Of a DNA stretch of 12,046 bases, positions 1 to 6,119 are shown in pieces. The notes beneath the pieces are model-generated. The model was not told where the DNA came from. It saw nothing but the letters and a program-made list of their open reading frames with translations, and ran no database searches. Origin of the DNA: Blastocatellia bacterium (GTDB lineage: Bacteria; Acidobacteriota; Blastocatellia; Pyrinomonadales; Pyrinomonadaceae); the NCBI GenBank assembly GCA_003487805.1, contig DNNE01000149.1, positions 1 through 12,046 of the forward strand, given 5' to 3'. Each line of letters opens with the position of its first letter. Position 1 is the stretch's first letter. Position numbers and translations under genes: made by a program.

Positions 1-16
1 GGCGGTAGCCCGCTTC
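1..16. repeat. Possible truncated copy of the REP-like palindromic repeat
   Basis: The first bases contain the octamer GCGGTAGC (2-9), which is also the centre of the better-preserved repeat at 5969-5991, followed by CCGC. The right arm AGCCCGC (7-13) would pair with GCGGGCT, which would have to lie just upstream of the window, so the hairpin cannot be confirmed here. It sits directly before the radical SAM gene. This is a weak call, based on one shared octamer and the intergenic position. Confidence 0.3.
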
Positions 17-32
17 TAAACGAATTTCAGGG

Positions 33-1154
33 ATGCCCAACAAAGCAGCGCAACTGGTCCAGCTCATTCGCTCAACGAAACGCGAAAAGCGTCTGGGCAC
101 TGTGATTCTGTTCGTCACCTCGCGCTGCAATTCTTTTTGCCGCACCTGTTTTTATCACGAAGAGCTGAATCAACCGGGCGACCTGAGTTTTGAACAGATC
201 GAGAAAGTCTCGCGCACGATGCCGCTCATTACTGACCTTTGGCTTTCCGGAGGCGAGCCCACATTGCGTCACGATGCTTCAGAGATCATCGATTTGTTCG
301 TGCGCCATAACGGTGTGCGACGCTTGATCATTCCGACGAATGGCCTGGTGAAATCGCGCGTCTATGAAATTGTGGATCGCGCTCTTGGATCGCACCGGTC
401 GTTGGATTTGTACCTGAACATTGCGCTGGACGGTCAGGGAGAAACGCACGATCGTATTCGCGGGGTGCCGGGACACTGGGAGAAGACGCTCGATTGTATC
501 GATGAGCTGTATCCGCTGAAAGAAAAGTACGGAGATCGATTGCGATTGAATGCGAACACGGTCGTGTGCGCAGACAATTACCAGGAGATCGAGCAACTGG
601 CCGAATTCATTTGGAATAGCTTCCGGCTCGACGGCCACTATTTCAATATCGTGCGCGGCGATCCAGCAGTTGGCGATGAGATCAAGCAGGTCCCGCCCGA
701 AGTCCTGCCGAAGATGTATTCGTATATCTCGCAGCTGACGAAACGCTATGGCGACCGGATGTTTGCCGATGACGATGCGACCAGGAGATTCGTGAAGAAC
801 GTCGCTTATGTCGGTACGATCACCACGCATTATCGAACTCAGCGCGCAAACTTCAGTCAATCGACAGCCTGGCCGTTTGCCTGCACCGCCGGCGAGACGA
901 TCGCCGTGATCGATTACAATGGCGATGTGCGCGCCTGCGAGCTGCGAGAAAAATTCGGCTCACTCAAAGACTACGACTATGATTTCGACGCGCTGTGGCG
1001 GTCGGAAGATCGGCGCGCGGAATTGCAGACCATCGATGGCGGAAAGGCTTGCTGGTGCACGCATGTCTGCTTCATCCACGACTCGATGCGGCACTCGCGT
1101 CGCGCCTTGTTAGTCGAAGCGCCCAAAAACTATCTCACTCGTGAATCGTGGTAA
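33..1154 (+). CDS. Radical SAM protein with SPASM-like C-terminal cysteine cluster
   Basis: This 373-residue protein is a radical S-adenosylmethionine enzyme. The CxxxCxxC motif that binds the SAM-cleaving [4Fe-4S] cluster is C32, C36 and C39, after the strand ending TSRC. The SAM-contacting GGE motif is at 73-75 (WLSGGEP). The C-terminal part has further cysteines, C284, C302, C340, C342 and C346, arranged like a SPASM or twitch auxiliary-cluster domain; in such enzymes this often goes with modification of peptides or other substrates. An in-frame TAG at 6-8 rules out an upstream extension, and the ATG at 33 is the only usual start near the N-terminus. AGGG directly abuts it, so the ribosome site is poorly spaced. 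The Uma2 gene starts 19 nt downstream. No short precursor-peptide gene was seen nearby, so the substrate is unknown. The fold is certain; the reaction is not. Confidence 0.93.
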   Translation: MPNKAAQLVQLIRSTKREKRLGTVILFVTSRCNSFCRTCFYHEELNQPGDLSFEQIEKVSRTMPLITDLWLSGGEPTLRHDASEIIDLFVRHNGVRRLIIPTNGLVKSRVYEIVDRALGSHRSLDLYLNIALDGQGETHDRIRGVPGHWEKTLDCIDELYPLKEKYGDRLRLNANTVVCADNYQEIEQLAEFIWNSFRLDGHYFNIVRGDPAVGDEIKQVPPEVLPKMYSYISQLTKRYGDRMFADDDATRRFVKNVAYVGTITTHYRTQRANFSQSTAWPFACTAGETIAVIDYNGDVRACELREKFGSLKDYDYDFDALWRSEDRRAELQTIDGGKACWCTHVCFIHDSMRHSRRALLVEAPKNYLTRESW

Positions 1155-1173
1155 ACTGCCGGGCAAGAAGGCG

Positions 1174-1767
1174 ATGTCTCAACGAATCCTAACTTACGTT
1201 AGCCCTGACGAGTACTTAAGACTCGAACGCCAGGCCGAGTACAAAAGTGAATATCTGAACGGCGAGATATTCGCGATGAGCGGCGCGAGCCGCGAACATA
1301 ATCTCCTCACCGTAAACATCGCTCGGGAACTAAGTCAGCAGTTAAGAGGCCGCCCTTGTGAATCATATGCGAGCGACATGCGCGTGAAGGTCCGTTCAAA
1401 CGGACTCTATACATATCCTGATGTCATTGTCGTTTGCGGCGAGCCGCAGTTCGAAGACCAGAAAGTCGACACGTTACTCAACCCAACTCTGCTGATCGAG
1501 GTACTGTCGCAATCAACCGAACGCTACGATCGGATTGCCAAGACTTCGTACTACCGCACAATTGAATCATTACAGGAGCATCTGATGGTCGCGCAACATG
1601 AGTTCCGCGTTGAGCAATATTTGCGGCAGCCAAACGGACAGTGGTCGTTGACGCAGTACACATCACCCGACGAAGTCGTGAAACTTCCTTCCATCGATTG
1701 CACACTTAGGTTGAGCGACGTCTATGACAAGATTGTTTTCGATCCGAATTATCGTGTCAGCAGATAA
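1174..1767 (+). CDS. Uma2 family (DUF820) endonuclease-like protein
   Basis: The 197-residue product matches the Uma2/DUF820 family, a PD-(D/E)xK nuclease-like fold common as many paralogues in cyanobacteria, Chloroflexi and Acidobacteriota. Visible signatures are the N-terminal YLRLERQAEYKSEYLNGE block, the YPDV segment with D83, the LLIEVLS strand with E109, and the following STERYDR...K segment with K123. D83, E109 and K123 are the probable active-site acidic and basic residues by family analogy. The usual SPSTE is SQSTE here. I chose ATG 1174, which follows an AAGAAGG stretch (1165-1171), though its 2-nt spacing is short. A GTG at 1141 would add 11 residues and overlap the radical SAM stop. 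The 3' end overlaps the AtpZ-like gene. The biological role of the family is unsettled; nuclease activity is inferred from fold only. Confidence 0.88.
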   Translation: MSQRILTYVSPDEYLRLERQAEYKSEYLNGEIFAMSGASREHNLLTVNIARELSQQLRGRPCESYASDMRVKVRSNGLYTYPDVIVVCGEPQFEDQKVDTLLNPTLLIEVLSQSTERYDRIAKTSYYRTIESLQEHLMVAQHEFRVEQYLRQPNGQWSLTQYTSPDEVVKLPSIDCTLRLSDVYDKIVFDPNYRVSR

Positions 1768-1972
1768 TGACAAGGAAGAGATCAATCGCAAGTCGGGTCT
1801 TGCCTATGCGGCCGGCTTCTCGCTTTTTGCCGCGGTGCTGGCGGGGCTAATTGCCGGGTGGTTGCTCGATCGCTGGCTGGGGACAAGTCCCTGGTTACTT
1901 ATCAGCGGAATCATTCTGGGTGCTGGTGCGGGCTTTTACGAGCTTATTCGCTCGGCCTCGAAAATCTCTTAA
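1754..1972 (+). CDS. atpZ: AtpZ/AtpI-family small membrane protein
   Basis: This is a small protein (72 residues from GTG 1754) with a charged N-terminus (DNDKEEINRKSG) and two hydrophobic helices. These are joined by the loop GWLLDRWLGTSPW, typical of the AtpZ/AtpI family (ATPase gene 1, PF09527). Members usually precede the F0 subunit genes of F-type ATP synthase and are linked to c-ring assembly or to Mg2+/Ca2+ transport. Here no atpB, atpE or atpF follows; the next gene is an unrelated exported protein. The start is uncertain: ATG 1724 would give 82 residues and overlap the Uma2 gene by 44 nt, while GTG 1754 overlaps it by 14 nt and gives the usual charged N-terminus. Neither has a clear Shine-Dalgarno. 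The overlap suggests translational coupling to the Uma2 gene. Confidence 0.82.
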   Translation: MSADNDKEEINRKSGLAYAAGFSLFAAVLAGLIAGWLLDRWLGTSPWLLISGIILGAGAGFYELIRSASKIS

Positions 1973-2035
1973 GAGAAATCGCGACGGGCTAAAAAATCTC
2001 GCCAAAACCCTGTCTCAGGCCGTCTAAGAAAGTTG

Positions 2036-2066
2036 TTGACCCAGCGCCTGTTCAGCGTGCTATATT
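2036..2066 (+). promoter_or_regulatory. Predicted sigma70-type promoter of the DUF1800/DUF1501 operon
   Basis: TTGACC (2036-2041) resembles a -35 box. TATATT (2061-2066) preceded by TGC (2058-2060) forms an extended -10. The 19-nt spacer is longer than ideal, but the TG extension would compensate. It lies in the only sizeable gap before the DUF1800 gene and would start transcription near 2073. Prediction from sequence only. Confidence 0.5.
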
Positions 2067-2072
2067 CGGATG

Positions 2073-2172
2073 AACACAGGGTGCATGGCCCGGTGGCCCC
2101 TCCACCAAGCTTTCGTTGGATCCAGCCTCACTTTCGAACACTCGGCAGTTTTACGCACAGAGGGACTACTGT
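2073..2172 (+). promoter_or_regulatory. 5' leader of the DUF1800 gene with a small hairpin
   Basis: If the promoter at 2036-2066 is used, the mRNA has a leader of about 100 nt. It contains a hairpin with stem GGTGG (2092-2096) and CCACC (2102-2106) and loop CCCCT. The ribosome-binding site AGAGGGA (2159-2165) lies 7 nt before ATG 2173 and can pair with CCCT in that loop (2098-2101). I do not recognise a known riboswitch. A regulatory role is speculative. Confidence 0.25.
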
Positions 2173-4503
2173 ATGAAAATTCGAGCCTTGGCTTTGCGCA
2201 AACGTCTCGCTTCGCTATGTTGCGCGAGTTTCGCGGTATTGGTCTGCGCGGCCTCATCGCCGTCGTTTGCCGCGTCTGCAATCGCGCCGTCACTGTTCAC
2301 GGTCTCATCCAGCTCGACCAGGGCCGTCGCCCTCGAGTCTGTGTCGATGCTCGCGGAGCCTTTCTCCTTAACTTCCGAAGGGAACTTTAGTCCCGCCGAT
2401 CCGCGCACGCGCATAACCGTGTTCTGCACGAACCTTGATTTCCTGTCCGGCGAGCCGGCGAGCGCTTTAACGGCTGATGCGCAGGATGCGGCCGGAACGA
2501 TCTATCCGCTCAAGGTTGAATATGTCGGAACAGTTCCCAACTTTGACGGCATTTACATGGTAGTGGTCCGCCTGAATGATCTGATGTCCGCAAACCTTGG
2601 GGATGTGCTGGTTCGATTGAATCTTCACGGAATTGCGAGCAACCGGGCACGTGTGGCGATAGGACAAATCGGTGGCGGACCCGCGGACGATTCGGCGCCA
2701 AATCCTGCGCCGGCGACTCCGCCGGGAGCAGCCACGCAGCTAACCCTGGCGCAGTATCAGGCACAATACAACGCCCCCGCGTTCGCATCGGACAACGATT
2801 TAAAGAGATTTCTTGAGCAATCGAGTTGGGGACAACGCGGCGACGATTCGGATTTCAATCATCTTCGCGCGATCGGTATTCCAGCCTATATCAATGAGCA
2901 GTTTAATACGGCGCCTCAGTTTGTTGATTCGTCGACCGATCCAAAGTTCGCTCTCTCGTCGGACTATCCGTTTTCGCCATCCTATCCGCAGTTCTACCCG
3001 GGGGCACCGGCACCGGCCTGTGATGCGAACTGTACTCGAGATTTCTACACGCTGTATCCGCTTCAGAAGCAGTTCATGTTAAATGCGCTGACGCAGCCTG
3101 ATCAATTGCGACAGCGAGTAGGGTTTACCTTTCACAAATTCATCGTCGTTGGCGGCCAGCAATTGAACAATAACCAGCCATTCTGGTTCGCGCCTTACCT
3201 GCAAACGATCGATCGAAACTCGTTCGGCAATTTCCGCCAGATGCTTTTCGAGGTCTCGCTGAATCCGGGCATGGGTGAGTATCTCAATATGCGTGGCAAT
3301 TCAGTTATCTCGCTCGTAAATCCAACCCCCAACGAGAACTATGCGCGCGAGATCATGCAATTGTTTTCAATCGGTGTTGATACGTTGAACCAGGACGGCA
3401 CGCCACTGCTGGATGCGCAGGGCAATCGGGTGCCAACTTACGATCAGACCAGTATCACTAATTTGGCGCGCGTGTTTACGGGTTGGGATCTTGACGCCAA
3501 CAAGATTTCACCGGTTGACGGTACTTCGACCTCTGCGAACTATCAGGATCCGATGGTGCCGAATGTTAACCGGAACAGATACGACACGAATCAGAAGACC
3601 TTACTGATTGATATTCGCAGCCCAAATCCGGTGGTGATTCCCGCATGCGGCTCACCTTGCACTACCGGAACGTCCGCACAGATGTTGGCGGCGGATCAAG
3701 CGTACGCCACTACGTCGCTTAATTCGGCGATCGATAATCTTTTCTTTCACCCGAATACCGGTCCATACGTTTGTATTCAGATGATTCACCAGCTCGTCAC
3801 CAGCAATCCGAGTCCTGCTTACGTGGGACGTTGTGCAGCCGCGTTTGCTAACAATGGTTCCGGTGTGCGGGGAGACATGAAGGCTGTAATCACGACGATT
3901 CTGCTTGATCCTGAAGCCCGTGGCGACGTAAAGACCGATCCGAATTACGGTCACCTGCGCGAGCCTGTTCTTTTAATGACCCACCTTTTGCGGGCCTTTA
4001 ATGCTACGGACGCATCCAAAACTGACGGCGTGTTGGTGAGCAACAGTCCCAGTAACTTTAGTAATAACCTTGGTCAAAACGTTTTCAATCCTCCGACTGT
4101 GTTTAGCTATTTTCCGGCCGACTTTAACCTGCCGGGCACGAATTTGTTCGCGCCCGAGTTTGGCATTCTCGACACCTCGTCGAGCTACGCACGCGCGAAC
4201 TTTATGAACACGCTGTTTGTAGCGAATAGCGGCAACGGCATCCCGGTGAGCGGCACTAATCGTCCGCAGGGAACGCAGATCAGCTTCGCCAGTTTCCAGG
4301 CGTTATCCACCACGCCTCAACAGTTGGTTGACGCGCTTAACGCCAGATTGATGCATGGGACGATGTCCACGCAAATGAATGCCAGTATCGTTGCAGCCGT
4401 CACCGCGATAACCAATGCGAATGCCACGACCCAGGCACTTCAGCGAACCCAAACCGCGATTTATCTGGTAGCCAGCTCATCGCAATATCAGGTGGAGAGA
4501 TAG
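2173..4503 (+). CDS. Secreted DUF1800 domain protein
   Basis: A 776-residue exported protein of the DUF1800 family, whose biochemical function is not established. The N-terminus (MKIRALALRKRLASL..., hydrophobic core about 12-28) is a Sec signal peptide with likely cleavage after SFA (about residue 33). Residues about 70-165 form a beta-rich domain, followed by a Pro/Ala linker. DUF1800 then runs from about 191 (TLAQYQ) to near the C-terminus. Its hallmarks are DLKRFLEQSSWG (from 209), the helix QLRQRVGFTFHKF, the signature NENYAREIMQLFSIG (from 387) and LARVFTGWDLD. ATG 2173 is chosen because AGAGGGA lies 7 nt upstream and the signal peptide begins there; ATG 2116 in the same frame would put 19 extra polar residues before it. 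It is longer than many family members because of the N-terminal domain. The DUF1501 gene follows after 2 nt, so the pair is surely co-transcribed. Confidence 0.93.
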   Translation: MKIRALALRKRLASLCCASFAVLVCAASSPSFAASAIAPSLFTVSSSSTRAVALESVSMLAEPFSLTSEGNFSPADPRTRITVFCTNLDFLSGEPASALTADAQDAAGTIYPLKVEYVGTVPNFDGIYMVVVRLNDLMSANLGDVLVRLNLHGIASNRARVAIGQIGGGPADDSAPNPAPATPPGAATQLTLAQYQAQYNAPAFASDNDLKRFLEQSSWGQRGDDSDFNHLRAIGIPAYINEQFNTAPQFVDSSTDPKFALSSDYPFSPSYPQFYPGAPAPACDANCTRDFYTLYPLQKQFMLNALTQPDQLRQRVGFTFHKFIVVGGQQLNNNQPFWFAPYLQTIDRNSFGNFRQMLFEVSLNPGMGEYLNMRGNSVISLVNPTPNENYAREIMQLFSIGVDTLNQDGTPLLDAQGNRVPTYDQTSITNLARVFTGWDLDANKISPVDGTSTSANYQDPMVPNVNRNRYDTNQKTLLIDIRSPNPVVIPACGSPCTTGTSAQMLAADQAYATTSLNSAIDNLFFHPNTGPYVCIQMIHQLVTSNPSPAYVGRCAAAFANNGSGVRGDMKAVITTILLDPEARGDVKTDPNYGHLREPVLLMTHLLRAFNATDASKTDGVLVSNSPSNFSNNLGQNVFNPPTVFSYFPADFNLPGTNLFAPEFGILDTSSSYARANFMNTLFVANSGNGIPVSGTNRPQGTQISFASFQALSTTPQQLVDALNARLMHGTMSTQMNASIVAAVTAITNANATTQALQRTQTAIYLVASSSQYQVER

Positions 4504-4505
4504 AG

Positions 4506-5957
4506 ATGACAAAAACACGAAGACAATTTTTGCGAGATACGGCGTGCGGCCTGACTGCGGCAGCAATGGTCAACAGCCTCGATCGTTTGTCGATCGTCAA
4601 CGCGATGGTCCAACAACAGCCTGAGGTTGCGTCGGATTACAAAGCTCTGGTTTGTGTATTTCTGAGTGGCGGATCTGATTGCAACAACATGGTCGTGCCC
4701 GTCGATGCTGAGTACGCGAGCTATAACACCGTACGTGGCCCTTCAGGGCTCGCGATACCACAGTCAGCGCTCTTACCGATCAATCCAGCGAGTGGCCGCC
4801 AGTTCGGGCTGCATCCCAATCTCTCGCCGGAAGTCGCTACTCCGGCCCAGGCGGCCGGTTTGTTGGGCCCCTGGAATCAGGGCAAGCTCGCGATCCTTGC
4901 CAACTACGGATCGCTGCTGCGACCGACGACGAAGGCTCAATATCAAAGCAATGTTGGCGGGGCCTTTCGTCCTTACCAACTCTTTTCACATTCGGACCAG
5001 GTCAATCAGCAGATGAGCTCGATCGTTAATACTACCGGCCAGACCGGTTGGGGTGGCCGTGTAGCAGATAACACTGGCTCGCTGAACGGCGTAACGATAT
5101 TGCCGATGAGTCTTTCGGTCGCGGGAGGTAATCTGTTTGAGACCGGCGCGAGCACGCGACAAATTGCGATCGGCACCGGCAGTTTGGCGAGCGTCCTATC
5201 GCTCAGCTGGAATGGTCCAGCTTCAGCGAATCCGTTCACGAACGGCAGCGGTTTCCGGCAACTACTCGGTTTTGATCGTGGACAAACCTTGATTAGAGGC
5301 GCGAGTGATACCACTAACACAGCACTTAGCGCAGACCTAATTCTTAATCAGCCGGATCCAACGATCACGGCCACGTTTCCAGGTACCGGTCTGGGCAATC
5401 AACTTAAGCAGGTTGCAAAGCTGATCAAGATCAAAGATACGTTAGGCATGAAGCGGCAGATCTTCTTCTGTTCACTAGGCGGTTTCGATACTCACACGAA
5501 CGAAACCGCAACGGATCCGACGCAGCCGAATAACGCGGGAGCGCAGGGCAATCTATTGACGCAGTTCAGTCAGGCCGCCCGCGCGTTTTATGACGAGATG
5601 GGCGCCCAGGGGAATAGCAACAGCGTGACACTCTTTACCATTTCGGATTTTGGCAGGACCTTCCAACCGTCCGGCACGGGCGCGACCGCTGTTGGCAGCG
5701 ATCATGCCTGGGGCAGTCATGCATTCATCATGGGTGGCGCCGTTTTGGGTGGAACACTGTACGGCGCGTATCCAACGCTGGCGCTTAACAGTCCCGACGA
5801 TGATGGTGGGAATCGCGGTCGTTGGGTACCGACGACCTCGATCGATCAGTACGGCGCCACGTTGGCCGCCTGGTACGGTTTGCCGGCGAATCTCCTGACA
5901 ACTGTTTTCCCGAACTTGAGTAAATTCCCGACACAGAACCTTGGCTTCCTTGGTTAA
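4506..5957 (+). CDS. Tat-exported DUF1501 domain protein
   Basis: This 483-residue protein belongs to DUF1501, a family related to the alkaline phosphatase/sulfatase superfamily but without an established activity. It opens with a twin-arginine signal (TRRQFLRD, residues 4-11, then a short hydrophobic stretch), with likely cleavage near residue 33 (VNA). Conserved blocks are FLSGGSDCNNMVVP (52-65), LGGFDTHTNE with D328 and H330, SDFGRT with D381, and GSDHAWGSH with D399, H400 and H405. These Asp/His residues are plausible metal ligands by superfamily analogy. GGAG (4494-4497) lies 8 nt before ATG 4506, inside the end of the DUF1800 gene, consistent with translational coupling. Tat export suggests that the protein folds, perhaps with a metal, before crossing the membrane. 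A REP-like repeat and a strong terminator follow. Confidence 0.93.
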   Translation: MTKTRRQFLRDTACGLTAAAMVNSLDRLSIVNAMVQQQPEVASDYKALVCVFLSGGSDCNNMVVPVDAEYASYNTVRGPSGLAIPQSALLPINPASGRQFGLHPNLSPEVATPAQAAGLLGPWNQGKLAILANYGSLLRPTTKAQYQSNVGGAFRPYQLFSHSDQVNQQMSSIVNTTGQTGWGGRVADNTGSLNGVTILPMSLSVAGGNLFETGASTRQIAIGTGSLASVLSLSWNGPASANPFTNGSGFRQLLGFDRGQTLIRGASDTTNTALSADLILNQPDPTITATFPGTGLGNQLKQVAKLIKIKDTLGMKRQIFFCSLGGFDTHTNETATDPTQPNNAGAQGNLLTQFSQAARAFYDEMGAQGNSNSVTLFTISDFGRTFQPSGTGATAVGSDHAWGSHAFIMGGAVLGGTLYGAYPTLALNSPDDDGGNRGRWVPTTSIDQYGATLAAWYGLPANLLTTVFPNLSKFPTQNLGFLG

Positions 5958-5964
5958 TGTTCGG

Positions 5965-6003
5965 GTCAGAACCGCCTGCGGTAGCGGGCGGGCCAGGACT
6001 GAC
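5965..6003. repeat. REP-like palindromic repeat (copy B)
   Basis: The core hairpin is CCGCCTGC (5972-5979), loop GGTA (5980-5983) and GCGGGCGG (5984-5991), 8 bp with one G-T pair. It is preceded by GAA, giving the GAACCG edge shared with the two copies at the window end. An outer short inverted repeat, GTCAG (5965-5969) and CTGAC (5999-6003), brackets it. It lies between the DUF1501 stop codon and the terminator. Confidence 0.6.
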
Positions 6004-6013
6004 GGTACCCATG

Positions 6014-6077
6014 AAGGATCGACTGTGATTGAACACGAGCACCATGTGTTCGATCACGCTCGATCCTTTTTCTTTTT
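6014..6077 (+). terminator. Strong intrinsic terminator of the DUF1800/DUF1501 operon
   Basis: A 23-nt left arm (6014-6036, starting AAGGATCGA) pairs with a right arm (6046-6068, ending TCGATCCTT) around a 9-nt loop. By hand there are 20 Watson-Crick pairs, two G-U pairs and one C-C mismatch. The T-rich tract TTTTTCTTTTT (6067-6077) follows at once. This is the classic Rho-independent layout and separates the operon from the giant gene downstream. Confidence 0.88.
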
Positions 6078-6103
6078 GACTGTAAGCTTCGCACTGGTAG
6101 ATT
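6076..6103 (+). promoter_or_regulatory. Possible promoter of the giant secreted protein gene
   Basis: TTGACT (6076-6081) and TAGATT (6098-6103) are spaced by 16 nt and would start transcription only about 10 nt before ATG 6120. The -35 box shares its first two bases with the terminator T-tract. Because the strong terminator blocks read-through, a promoter in this short gap (or inside the upstream gene) is needed. The -10 match is only 4 of 6, so the call is tentative. Confidence 0.35.
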
Positions 6104-6119
6104 TGATTCGAGTGAAGAG

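Noticed and set aside
279..860. A 193-codon reverse-strand open frame opposite the radical SAM gene
   Set aside because: The forward strand carries unmistakable radical SAM motifs there, and the reverse product shows no recognisable domain or start signal.
1965..1976. Perfect 12-base palindrome TCTCTTAAGAGA over the AtpZ stop codon
   Set aside because: It has no loop and no T-tract, so it is not a terminator. A single operator-like site without a second copy is not enough to call.
2116..2172. ATG 2116 as the start of the DUF1800 gene
   Set aside because: It would add 19 polar residues before a clear signal peptide, while ATG 2173 has a well-spaced AGAGGGA.
2070..2390. A forward 106-codon frame starting at ATG 2070
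   Set aside because: It begins just at the predicted transcription start, overlaps the DUF1800 signal peptide in another frame, and has no recognisable content.
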